Assembly (NCBI RefSeq): GCF_001682855.1
Contig: NZ_MAQW01000033.1
Location: 15,580 to 79,579 of the forward strand
Source: Bacillus sp. FJAT-27264
GTDB lineage: Bacteria > Bacillota > Bacilli > Paenibacillales > Paenibacillaceae
Direction of reading: 5' to 3'
Length of the DNA: 64,000 bases
Part shown: piece after piece, positions 9,247-18,494 of the stretch
How the letters are laid out: each line of letters opens with the position of its first letter
Numbering within the stretch: the stretch's first letter is position 1
Notes under the pieces: generated by a model
The model's database searches: none
The model's input: the letters and a program-made list of their open reading frames with translations, nothing else
What the model was told of the DNA's origin: nothing
Translations under genes and position numbers: made by a program

Positions 9247-11301
9247 TTAAATTCTTTTTTTGACTTGTCGATGAACAATTTTCAAAATCCTACCCGCAAC
9301 TTTTCCTTTTTTCCCGCTAGTCGCATCAACTTTATGCTTCAACTTATGATAGATCTTCCTTGCTATCGAATCGAATGTGCTATAAGATACTTCCCTTAAA
9401 TCAACCTGAGTATTGTTTTTAATTAAATAAGGGTATAACACGTACGGGTTCCAATCATTACTACGGGTAGAATAGTGTGTACTATAAATATAATTCTCAT
9501 CTTGAGAAGTTAAAGTATGTTCTATTCCAATTGAAATCAACTCATTTGGAATAATGTACCCTTTTTGTTGAAAAAACTTTTTTTCACCCAACTCCTGTAG
9601 TCGAATGTCATAAACATCTCTTATTGATTTACTGTAACTATCGAGTTTAAGGATTGCTCTTGTTAATCGTGTGTAATTACGGTAGGTATAAGGTTCTAAT
9701 AAATTGATTTGTTCGTATTGATCAGTGTTTTTAAGTTGTGCTCCTACATATTGAATTGAATCATTTGACTCAAAAATATTTAGAGCCCTCGTGATATAAT
9801 CATCATCAATTTTGTCATCGCAATAACAAGTTAGAACAAATTGATTAATAGGCAACAAATCGTCTATACTACCATCTAATCTACGCGCATATCTTAGTTT
9901 CCCCAAAAAATGCACTGGTGTTCCTGGAGGTTCCAATTTTAAAATATAACTTTTTTGCTTATCTACTTTTGTGTGATTAACTAAGTTCGTAGACTCAAAT
10001 TGATCATTTTGTCCTTCATTCAATATTACTAAAGAACATAGCAATTCTTCCCTATTATCCAAAATAGAGGTTTTGTTATTCCCAATATTATTGGGACGAT
10101 TAGTAACTACTCCATCGTATATCTCATTAAACTGTTTATTATTAATCACTTTATATGGAAGACTCATGTTTAGTCTTAACTGGTAACTTTCAAACATCCG
10201 TTCCATCTGTAAGACAAGCTCACTAGAACTGCCTTGATAAATAAGCGCATTTTTGTCATGTACAAAATAGTCCCTGAAGGCTGGAATATTATTGGCAATT
10301 ATCGGAACTCCAACATTATACAATTCATGAATGCTGTAGCAGAATGATTCTACATAATTCGGGAATACCGCAAAACAAATAGTTTTTAATAATTCTTGAA
10401 GCTTCTGATGGTTCAGTTGCCCTGTAAATACAAATCTGTCTCTCAAATGCTCCGGTATTCTAGACAACAACTGAGACTTGTAAGGCTCACCATTTAGATC
10501 TAACCCATCATATCCAACCAGATAAAAAATGCTATCATTCTCCGGTCTTTTTATCATTAATGCAATTGCTGCATCAACAAAAAGATCTACTCCTTTCAAC
10601 TGAAAAATCCTTCCATAAAACAAAACATTTTTTTGTCCCTCATTTACGGAATAAGTGACATCATTCCATAACTCAACCGGAGGCGGGGACACTACTACTT
10701 TCTCAGAACTAACACCATAACGTTTAGTATAAAGTTCTCCCCATGCATTGGATGGCACCAAAAGAACATCAATATCTTGAATCACTTCTTTTTCCATTTG
10801 ATACATTTGAAGTTTGTATAAGTCAAAGCTGTTTGGTACCTGTTCTAAATCCATCAAATCAATCGTACAATGAGCCCTTACTCCAAGAATTGTATTAGGA
10901 AAATGACCTTCAAACTGTTTTGCTTTGACTGAAAAATAACCGATACCTACGTAATCAAAAAACTCAATAAAATCCACTTGTCTGCTTTGACATAACTTTA
11001 AAAGGCCTCTATAAAATCGATAGCTCTTCTGCAGAAAAATATTTGCGAATTTCTCTCCTGAGGGCTCTCCAACAATCCATTCAGACAAGCAGATAATTGT
11101 TAGGTTTTGACTATTAGGGAGTCGAGGTTGATGTTCTACTGCATACAGATCACACTCATGTTTCGGCATATCAAGTAATAAGACTACTCGATTATCTGTA
11201 TTTTGAAGCAGTTGTAACATTGCGTTATAAATAAATACTCCGCAACCACCAGCATTGATAGGGTAAAGTTCATAAGAGGTAAATACATAGGTCTTAGCCA
11301 T
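9247..11301 (-). CDS. Family 4 glycosyltransferase with large C-terminal extension
   Basis: The first approximately 395 residues form a GT-B retaining glycosyltransferase. The N-terminal Rossmann domain contains the INAGGCGVF loop. The donor-binding half has VLFYGRIFQLKGVDLFV near 220 and the E-x7-E type region VESFCYSIHELYNVG near 318. The remaining 290 residues are an extension with no domain I can name. The ATG at 11301 is chosen over 11322 because AAGGGG is suitably placed and the homology starts at once. It begins six bases past the stop of the 762-residue upstream gene, implying translational coupling. AT-rich like its neighbours. Confidence 0.82.
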   Translation of the reverse strand: MAKTYVFTSYELYPINAGGCGVFIYNAMLQLLQNTDNRVVLLLDMPKHECDLYAVEHQPRLPNSQNLTIICLSEWIVGEPSGEKFANIFLQKSYRFYRGLLKLCQSRQVDFIEFFDYVGIGYFSVKAKQFEGHFPNTILGVRAHCTIDLMDLEQVPNSFDLYKLQMYQMEKEVIQDIDVLLVPSNAWGELYTKRYGVSSEKVVVSPPPVELWNDVTYSVNEGQKNVLFYGRIFQLKGVDLFVDAAIALMIKRPENDSIFYLVGYDGLDLNGEPYKSQLLSRIPEHLRDRFVFTGQLNHQKLQELLKTICFAVFPNYVESFCYSIHELYNVGVPIIANNIPAFRDYFVHDKNALIYQGSSSELVLQMERMFESYQLRLNMSLPYKVINNKQFNEIYDGVVTNRPNNIGNNKTSILDNREELLCSLVILNEGQNDQFESTNLVNHTKVDKQKSYILKLEPPGTPVHFLGKLRYARRLDGSIDDLLPINQFVLTCYCDDKIDDDYITRALNIFESNDSIQYVGAQLKNTDQYEQINLLEPYTYRNYTRLTRAILKLDSYSKSIRDVYDIRLQELGEKKFFQQKGYIIPNELISIGIEHTLTSQDENYIYSTHYSTRSNDWNPYVLYPYLIKNNTQVDLREVSYSTFDSIARKIYHKLKHKVDATSGKKGKVAGRILKIVHRQVKKRI

Positions 11302-11305
11302 TAAT

Positions 11306-13585
11306 CTATTCCCCTTCGACAAAACTAATAATACTTAGCTCCGATGCAGTATCATTTTGCTGCTTCCATTCATTATACAAATCCATAATTTCCTTGCGAT
11401 TTTTCAATGCATGTTCAGCCTTTTCAGCAATTTCAACAGGATCGTCAGGTCTATTAACCATTAAATAATCTTTCAATGGACTTCCATCAAAGTAATGATG
11501 ATTGGGTCCTGTTAAACAAGGTACTCCAAGATTCATACTTTCTAGTGGAAGCAGAGGAGCACACTCTGAAAAAGTAACATATAAATTAATATCATTAGAG
11601 CTTATTCTATTAAGAAGCTCTTCTCGAGATACCGGGTTTTCAGAGCCGTCAAAATCAATTTTCAATTGTTGTGCGAATGATTTCATTCTGCTATTAAATG
11701 GAACTGCATTTATACTAGCATTTTTGATTAAGCTTACGGCAGCAATTTGAGTATATGCATTCTTATTCCAAGTATTCCCAGATGCATATATACCTATTTT
11801 CACGTCATTAGTATTCGCTCTAGCTTTAGGTGTTTGAATTACAACAACATCTTTTACAGTATTCTTGACAAAATAACTTGGATATCCGTTCTTACCATAT
11901 AATTGTGCCATACTTTCTTTCGCAAAACCCCATCCATCTACTATTCCTTCATCACACAATTGTATAATTTCCTGATAACGACTCCATGAGTAGTCTTCAT
12001 ACATATGCGTAGTATTTCCATGCCAATAAACTTTAATAGAGATGTTATGGTCTAATTGTTTAAGAACCTTCGCTAGTTCGTAGTAACCAATAGCGAATCC
12101 ACTAAAAATGATTGCTTTGGGCTTTCTATTTGCAATATATTTCCCTATTAGTTGAATATTATTAGAATCATATAGCTCTTTTATTGGAACTGTATGAGGA
12201 AATAGTTCTTTAGTTGAATGCGAAACACCTAACCACTCAGGTTGGTGAATAGCAATATTCGCTCCTTCAGGCATAGCTTTCAAAATAGTATCAAGCCAAG
12301 CATATCGCTTATTTTTAATTTCGGTAGACGTAACGTTGGGCTCAATGATTTCGGAAACTGCATTTTCAATGGCTTGTCCTTTTGAGCGCAATCGAAAATT
12401 CCGTCCAATATGAAGTAATTTTCTCGCTGGTTTAGATAATCTATATAAGCGATCCATACTTCTTAATTTTGTAATAACTCTCCAGGCAAGCGAGGACTCT
12501 ATATCAAACAAACGTGTTTCTAAATGCACTTTATTAGATATTAACTGAGTTACTTCTTGCGACAGTCTCTGAGCTGTTGCTTTTTCATTAGAATACTGAT
12601 CCTCCAGAGAAGCAAGAAGAACTAAGCACTCATTGTACATTTTATTTAACTGATTATATTTTTCATCGACTTTTCCCTTTTCATCTTGTAAAGACGATAT
12701 TTGTAACTCTTGTTGTTTATTTTTTTCTTCTATATTTATATTCTTCTGTTCTTCTTCTATAATTCTTTGCTGTAATTCAGAAATTGTTTGCTGTGATTCG
12801 GATAGAACTTGATTCATTTGAAATTCATTTTCAATACGCTTTTTTAATTCTTCAGAACGCCACCCTATCTCCCCTTCGAACTTAGCTATTGTGGGTCTAA
12901 TCTTTTGGTCCATTAAATAGAGTCGGGAGAATAGAACCTTGTCCTCTAAATCTTCTTTGTTCCATTTATCTGACAACTGTATATAATAAATATCTTGTTC
13001 AGAAGCGACCTTTGAAAGAACAGAGCAGGATAGATTTAACTTGGAATAATCATGTACTATTGAATGTTGCCAGCATCCATTATGATCAGGGAACTTTAAT
13101 TCAGAATACTCAGCGTAATTGTTCTCAAAATGAATAATACCATGTTTAGATACACGGATAAGCTCTTTCAATATCCCTTCCAAATCATTCGGATTAATAT
13201 GAATCAATACAGAAACAGTATATACAAAATCAAAGTATCCATCAGGATAAGGAAGCTGTGTCCGTGGCTCAATCAACACAATTTTCTCAAACAGCTCATC
13301 CTTATGGGCAAGTCGTTTTTTTAAACTTTCAATCATTGTAGGACTTTGGTCAACACCATGAATGTCGACATTAGCTATATCACTCAAATAATCGATATGT
13401 CTTCCGAACCCCACTCCAAACTCCAACACTTTTGTTTGCTCTGTCATATTAGAAAAAATATGCGTCAGAACGACTTCTTGAATTCCATATAACGGCTGTA
13501 ATGAACGTCTTTTATCAACTTCATCAGCCCAACCCAATCCGTTTTCTTGCCACCATGCTTCATTTTCAAATATACTATTTGACAC
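11306..13585 (-). CDS. Chimeric methyltransferase - coiled coil - glycosyltransferase
   Basis: A roughly 760-residue protein in three parts. Residues about 40-160 are a class I SAM-dependent methyltransferase (VLEFGVGFGRHIDYLSD as motif I). Residues about 235-345 are rich in Glu, Gln, Lys and Leu heptads and should form a long coiled coil. Residues about 420-750 look like a GT-B glycosyltransferase, with FSECAPLLPLESMNLGVPCL as the donor-site block. In ABC-dependent glycan systems, capping methyltransferases with coiled coils (WbdD type) stop chain growth and feed the Wzm/Wzt exporter. Its position directly after Wzt supports a similar role here, as inference. A GTG at 13585 with AGAAGGTG six bases upstream is the best start; it overlaps the end of wzt by 11 bases. 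Confidence 0.8.
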   Translation of the reverse strand: MSNSIFENEAWWQENGLGWADEVDKRRSLQPLYGIQEVVLTHIFSNMTEQTKVLEFGVGFGRHIDYLSDIANVDIHGVDQSPTMIESLKKRLAHKDELFEKIVLIEPRTQLPYPDGYFDFVYTVSVLIHINPNDLEGILKELIRVSKHGIIHFENNYAEYSELKFPDHNGCWQHSIVHDYSKLNLSCSVLSKVASEQDIYYIQLSDKWNKEDLEDKVLFSRLYLMDQKIRPTIAKFEGEIGWRSEELKKRIENEFQMNQVLSESQQTISELQQRIIEEEQKNINIEEKNKQQELQISSLQDEKGKVDEKYNQLNKMYNECLVLLASLEDQYSNEKATAQRLSQEVTQLISNKVHLETRLFDIESSLAWRVITKLRSMDRLYRLSKPARKLLHIGRNFRLRSKGQAIENAVSEIIEPNVTSTEIKNKRYAWLDTILKAMPEGANIAIHQPEWLGVSHSTKELFPHTVPIKELYDSNNIQLIGKYIANRKPKAIIFSGFAIGYYELAKVLKQLDHNISIKVYWHGNTTHMYEDYSWSRYQEIIQLCDEGIVDGWGFAKESMAQLYGKNGYPSYFVKNTVKDVVVIQTPKARANTNDVKIGIYASGNTWNKNAYTQIAAVSLIKNASINAVPFNSRMKSFAQQLKIDFDGSENPVSREELLNRISSNDINLYVTFSECAPLLPLESMNLGVPCLTGPNHHYFDGSPLKDYLMVNRPDDPVEIAEKAEHALKNRKEIMDLYNEWKQQNDTASELSIISFVEGE

Positions 13586-14864
13586 TATTATCACCTTCTG
13601 TTTCTATTTGAATTGGACAGTATACCTTATAGTGCACAGGCCGATCTATTTTTCTAATTACCTCAAATGCAGTAACCCCATCAATTTGTTCATATAAAAA
13701 CACATCAGAATAATCCCGATTAGTAACCCGATTAACAGCAACTGAAATCGAGTAACTTCCTTGCCGAAGCCAAATCGGAAAAGTAAATTTCACAGATTTA
13801 CGTTCATTTTTTTTCAAGGATACAAGTTCTACCTTTTCATCAAACATTGTTGTACCATATAAATCAACACCTGTTATATCCCGAACAAGGAATGATACGT
13901 TCACGTTGTCTACATCCTCTTTTGAAGTGATATTACATACGACAGATGCTTGTTCTCCAAACTCGTAAGCTTTCGCTGGTTCCCCATTTTGATTAGTCAT
14001 ATGAACATCTGTAAAAGAAACTAGTCCTGACCCATATTTAAATCCCTTATTCTCCTCAATAGGAGCTTGCAAAATTGCATTATCCTTTTCTTGCTCTTCA
14101 TCACCATTATATTGATTCATTTCATCACGTATCATAGCCAGGTAATGATTGGTTATCTTTTCTGAGGTACCTTGGTCTAGCAAATTACCACGTGATATTA
14201 GAATGGCCGAGTGGCACATGGACTTGATTGCATCAACTGAATGGCTCACAAAAAGGAGGCTTACCCCTCTCTCTTTTAGTTGGCGCATCTTGGAGACGCA
14301 TTTGGCTTGAAATGCAGCATCGCCAACCGCCAAAATTTCGTCGATAATTAAAATATCTGGTTCCATATGGATAGCTACAGAAAACGCTAGTCTGGCAAAC
14401 ATACCACTTGAGTACGTTTTAACAGGCTGATCTATGTGTTCTCCAATATCAGCGAAACTTTCTATTTCAGAGAATTTTCCTTCAATGGATTCCCTACTAA
14501 TCCCAAACATAGTTGCATTTAAGTATACATTTTCCCTACCTGTGAATTCCGGGTTAAAACCCGAACCCAATTCCAATAAAGCTACAACTTTACCGAATAT
14601 TTCCACTGTTCCAGTAGTAGGTGTTACTGTCCCTGCAATAATCTGTAGTAGAGTGGATTTGCCTGATCCATTCTTACCTACTATCCCTACTGTATCTCCC
14701 TTTTTAACTTCAAAAGAAATTGACTTAAGAGCAGAAAAAGTCTGATGCCTTGTTTCTGATTTTGAGGTTGAAAAAAAATCTTTCAATCTATCCGTAGGAG
14801 AATTGTACATCTTATATGTCTTGGAGACTTCCGTTACCCTTATTGCAACTTGCTCAGATGACAT
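13575..14864 (-). CDS. Polysaccharide ABC exporter ATPase, Wzt/TagH type with cargo domain
   Basis: ATP-binding subunit of a glycan exporter. The nucleotide-binding domain has Walker A GKNGSGKST near 73, the signature YSSGMFARLAFS near 158 and Walker B ILIIDEIL near 180. A linker follows, then a C-terminal beta-sandwich-like region (about 275-425) of the Wzt_C kind, which in Wzt binds the capped glycan end and sets substrate specificity. The ATG at 14864 is preferred to a TTG at 14870 because GGAAGGG lies at proper spacing. It overlaps the permease gene by 11 bases, so translation is coupled. The presence of the C-terminal domain argues for a specific capped polymer rather than plain teichoic acid. 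Confidence 0.92.
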   Translation of the reverse strand: MSSEQVAIRVTEVSKTYKMYNSPTDRLKDFFSTSKSETRHQTFSALKSISFEVKKGDTVGIVGKNGSGKSTLLQIIAGTVTPTTGTVEIFGKVVALLELGSGFNPEFTGRENVYLNATMFGISRESIEGKFSEIESFADIGEHIDQPVKTYSSGMFARLAFSVAIHMEPDILIIDEILAVGDAAFQAKCVSKMRQLKERGVSLLFVSHSVDAIKSMCHSAILISRGNLLDQGTSEKITNHYLAMIRDEMNQYNGDEEQEKDNAILQAPIEENKGFKYGSGLVSFTDVHMTNQNGEPAKAYEFGEQASVVCNITSKEDVDNVNVSFLVRDITGVDLYGTTMFDEKVELVSLKKNERKSVKFTFPIWLRQGSYSISVAVNRVTNRDYSDVFLYEQIDGVTAFEVIRKIDRPVHYKVYCPIQIETEGDNSVK

Positions 14865-15675
14865 CTGCAAAACCCTTCCTTAAGTAATTGAAAATAGATA
14901 ACCCTAAAAGAAATACAATTATTGATACAAGTAATGACGTGATATAACTGGAAACTGAAAATAATTGTCCATTAATAAAAACATTTCTAAATTGCGTGAT
15001 AATTGGAGCAATCGGATTTAAGTGAATAAAGAACCTAAATCGCTCTGGAATAGCTTCAGCTGAGTAAAAAATTGGTGACATATAGAATAGGATATTCACC
15101 AGTAGACCCACCACATAAACCAGATCTCTCAAATAAATACCAAGTGCAGCAACAATAAGAGAAGCCCCAAGTGATAATATCATAATAGGAATTAATATCA
15201 GTGGGATAAAAATAAATGTCCAATTAGGTGTACTCAAAAACATAATTTTCCCAATTACCAAAAGCGCAACCGAAAAAAAACTATTGATAATAGTCGAAAA
15301 GACAATACTAAACGGGATTATTTCAATTGGAATTACAACTTTTTTTATATAATTTGAACTTTGACTTAATACATTTACGGATCTATTAACTGATTCCGAG
15401 AAAATCTGAAAAGGAATTAATCCGGCAAAAATCATCATCGTGTATAGCATATTTCCATCTTGAATGGAAGAATCGCCCCATTTAGATTTAAACACACTAA
15501 CAAAAATAAAACTGTAAACCCCCAGCATTAATAAAGGAGACAACATAGCCCAGATAACACCAAGAACAGAACCTTTATACCTTTGTTGAAAATCTCTTTT
15601 CGTTAATTCAACAAGCAGATCCTTAGATTTATAAAGATTAAAGAAATATTTCTTAGACCTTGTATATAAACTCAT
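14854..15675 (-). CDS. Polysaccharide ABC exporter permease, Wzm/TagG type
   Basis: ABC-2 type permease of 273-275 residues with six predicted helices and the family-typical N-terminal region DFQQRYKGSVLGVIWAMLSP, where the polymer enters. With the overlapping ATPase it would flip an undecaprenyl-linked glycan outward across the membrane. The ATG at 15675 has AAGG eight bases upstream, better than the ATG at 15681, which is only two bases from it. It is the first gene of the long minus-strand glycan run. A possible promoter lies in the 260 bases that separate it from the divergent ligase-like gene. Confidence 0.92.
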   Translation of the reverse strand: MSLYTRSKKYFFNLYKSKDLLVELTKRDFQQRYKGSVLGVIWAMLSPLLMLGVYSFIFVSVFKSKWGDSSIQDGNMLYTMMIFAGLIPFQIFSESVNRSVNVLSQSSNYIKKVVIPIEIIPFSIVFSTIINSFFSVALLVIGKIMFLSTPNWTFIFIPLILIPIMILSLGASLIVAALGIYLRDLVYVVGLLVNILFYMSPIFYSAEAIPERFRFFIHLNPIAPIITQFRNVFINGQLFSVSSYITSLLVSIIVFLLGLSIFNYLRKGFADVI

Positions 15676-15941
15676 CTTCATCGCCTTATCTATATATTAT
15701 TTTCACTCTTGCTATTTAAAAAACCAAGCCACAATATTTTATTCTACCATAAATGTCTATCTATAATTATAATTAATGGCTTATAGGCATCCCCTCTATG
15801 TAATTGAATAGAAAAAGAATAAAAGGTAGATGTTAATTACTTCTATATCAACACAAAAATTGTTATGAGATCATATGCTGGCTCTGTCCCATATCCATAT
15901 GCTAAAATATTGTCGTACCTACAGGAAAAGGAGATTATAAC

Positions 15942-18398
15942 GTGTCGAAACCAGTATACGGTAAAAACGCTGTGCAGTCGAGAAATGTTGCAAAGATATC
16001 AGGCCCAGTGTGGGCATTAGTTGTTGGTTTTATTTTGTTTTTATTCTGGGCCCCGTTTCAGGTGGGCTTGTTTAATGGGCAGTTAGTAGACTTTGAGAAA
16101 CCAATCTACGTATCTGCATTGCTTGGAGCATTGATGCTACTGGTTTGGGTGGGCCTGGACTTCAAGAAGTTCAAACTGGATGAGCGGCGGGACCTGATAG
16201 GCCTCTTTGCCGTGTTTCTACCCATCACATACGCATTGTCGCTGTTTGTCGCTGTTTCGCATTATATGGCGATGAATATGTTCTTTATTCAAAGCATGTA
16301 CGCCGCTGTATTCATTATAGCGTTATATCTCTTGAAGCAAAAGCAAGTAAATGTTGTCATTGAGAACGCAGTGCTTGCGATTGCTTATTTCATTGTGGGC
16401 TTTGGTCTCCTGAATTGGCTGGGAGGTGGGAAGCTGGCGGGCAGTCTGGTAGGCTGGTTCTCCAACACAGTGCGCAACGGTATATATTTGGATGCTGTGA
16501 TGACGGATTCCAACGGTCTTCGACTAACTTCCATTTTCCAATATGCCAATACTTATGCAGCCTTCCTGATGGCGTTTCTGTTCATTGCAGTGTTCGCGCT
16601 GGTACGCTCACGTAAATGGTATGGTAGGTTGACCCATGGGTTTATGTTGGTTCCTATCATTGTGTCCCTGCTGCTAACCCTCTCACGCGGCGGTCTTGTA
16701 ATGCTGCCTGTGGTGTTTATATTGCTTCTATTGTTTTTAAAGCCTGCACAACAAATTCTGTGGATTATCCATCTGGGCATTGCCGGAGTGGTATCCCTCG
16801 TCATTACTAACCCGGTTACGAATATCGGGATAGAATTGAATACTGCCTTCTCCTCTTCAGCAGCACTCAAAGGCTGGGGTTACCTTCTTGGAGCTTCAGT
16901 AGTTGTAGCAGGTCTAGGTTGGGTCATCCAACGTTTTGCCGCTCCATGGCTGCAAAAGAAACTCGGAAGCTGGTCTTCACGTAAATGGACAGGCTTATGG
17001 CTTCCGCTGGGTTCCGTAGTGCTCATTGGTCTTGTAGCGTTCTTACTTATTGGTACAAGTGCTAAGAGCATCTTACCTAACAATATCGAGACACGTCTTG
17101 AAAATATCAACTTTAAGCAGCACAGTGTACTTGAACGTTTTACCTTTTACAAAGATGCTGTAAAAGTAGTGAAAGATTATCCGATCCTTGGTGCTGGCGG
17201 CGGCGGATGGTCTGCGCTTTACGAGCATTACCAGAATAACCCTTATGTCAGTCGTCAGGTACACAACTTCTTTTTACAGTTCCTGATCGAGGTAGGCATT
17301 TTAGGATTTATTGTATTTATGGGCTTCATTCTCTATATCTTCTATAAGTACATCCGCGGATATGTGAGACGGGACAAAGATGAATTCAATAATGGATTCT
17401 TCTATCTCATTATTACGCTTTCTATTCTTATTCACAGCTTGCTAGACTTCAATATGAGCTATGCCTTTATGGGCATTCTTGTGTTTCTCGGTCTGGCAGG
17501 GATGGCCGCTGTAATGGACAGCAAACCACTGCGCCGCAATTGGAATAAAGGTGGACTTCGCCTGGGGTATATGACTGTAATCACGTTAGGTTCCTTGTTC
17601 CTGCTACTCCTCTCAGTTAGCTACATCAGCTCCAGCAACGCTGCAGTTAGCTCCAAGCAACTTATGGATGTCAGCCAGTCGTATGAAGAAATCAAGGCTT
17701 CTCTTTCCAAAGCCCTGAAGAACCGTCCGACCCATCCTGAGTCGGTAGCAAGCCTCTCTGCCATAGATCAGCAGGTTTACAAACAAACCGAGGATGAACA
17801 ATACCTGAACGAGTCCTACAGCCTGTTAACTCGCGCGCTTAAGGATGAACCGTACAATAAGATTCTTTTGAGCCAACTGATCACCTATTATAACCTTAAA
17901 GGTCAAAAGGATCTGGCTCTAGCGGTGTACCAGGATAATGCCGACAAGTTCAATTGGGACATCAACTGGTACAGCGGGCTGATCAGCAGTTCTTTTGAAC
18001 TCGGTCAAGAGGCATACAACCAGAAGGACACGGCGAAAGAACAGGACTACTTTAAAACAGGCCTGGCAGCCTATGACCATGTTGTAGCTGGCGTAGAGCA
18101 TCTTAAGACGCTCCCTCCAGAGCAAATGCAAGGACGGCCGTTCTCGGTCACTCCAGAAATTGCGCTGAATGCCGGTAAAATGCAGTACATGTCCGGGCAA
18201 GTTGAGGCAGCTGCAGAAACACTAAAACTTGGTCTCGGTCAAGATTATACCGACCTGAACAACCGGGAAATTGCCCGCTGGTACTTGGCGGCACTGAAGA
18301 AAAACGGTGGTCAGGATCAAGCCGTATACGATCAGTTAATCGCTGCGGAGCCTGCAGAAGCAGCTCAAATTGATGAAATTGTAGCTACGCAATACTAA
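15942..18398 (+). CDS. O-antigen ligase/Wzy-like polytopic protein with TPR-like tail
   Basis: An 818-residue membrane protein. The first approximately 560 residues contain 12 or so hydrophobic helices and a large loop with HSVLERFTFYKDAVKVVKDY and GAGGGGWSALY, the layout of the Wzy_C/WaaL ligase family. The last approximately 240 residues are soluble, alpha-helical and repeat-like (TPR type). Such proteins polymerise glycans or transfer them to an acceptor outside the membrane, and in Bacillales some act as S-layer glycan ligases. It starts with GTG after AAAAGGAG. It is divergent from wzm/wzt and converges on galU across a shared terminator. Acceptor unknown. Confidence 0.85.
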   Translation: MSKPVYGKNAVQSRNVAKISGPVWALVVGFILFLFWAPFQVGLFNGQLVDFEKPIYVSALLGALMLLVWVGLDFKKFKLDERRDLIGLFAVFLPITYALSLFVAVSHYMAMNMFFIQSMYAAVFIIALYLLKQKQVNVVIENAVLAIAYFIVGFGLLNWLGGGKLAGSLVGWFSNTVRNGIYLDAVMTDSNGLRLTSIFQYANTYAAFLMAFLFIAVFALVRSRKWYGRLTHGFMLVPIIVSLLLTLSRGGLVMLPVVFILLLLFLKPAQQILWIIHLGIAGVVSLVITNPVTNIGIELNTAFSSSAALKGWGYLLGASVVVAGLGWVIQRFAAPWLQKKLGSWSSRKWTGLWLPLGSVVLIGLVAFLLIGTSAKSILPNNIETRLENINFKQHSVLERFTFYKDAVKVVKDYPILGAGGGGWSALYEHYQNNPYVSRQVHNFFLQFLIEVGILGFIVFMGFILYIFYKYIRGYVRRDKDEFNNGFFYLIITLSILIHSLLDFNMSYAFMGILVFLGLAGMAAVMDSKPLRRNWNKGGLRLGYMTVITLGSLFLLLLSVSYISSSNAAVSSKQLMDVSQSYEEIKASLSKALKNRPTHPESVASLSAIDQQVYKQTEDEQYLNESYSLLTRALKDEPYNKILLSQLITYYNLKGQKDLALAVYQDNADKFNWDINWYSGLISSSFELGQEAYNQKDTAKEQDYFKTGLAAYDHVVAGVEHLKTLPPEQMQGRPFSVTPEIALNAGKMQYMSGQVEAAAETLKLGLGQDYTDLNNREIARWYLAALKKNGGQDQAVYDQLIAAEPAEAAQIDEIVATQY

Positions 18399-18421
18399 AC
18401 ACCTGAATACATGCATTACAT

Positions 18422-18468
18422 AAAAAACACGGGTATTTTCCTCGAGAGGAAATTTACCCGTGTTTTTT
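18422..18468. terminator. Bidirectional terminator between ligase-like gene and galU
   Basis: AAAAAACACGGGTA pairs perfectly with TACCCGTGTTTTTT around a loop that itself contains TTTCC/GGAAA. Both strands end in a T run, so it can serve both convergent genes. Confidence 0.9.
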
Positions 18469-18494
18469 ATTAGTAAATGAAAGATACAAGACGA

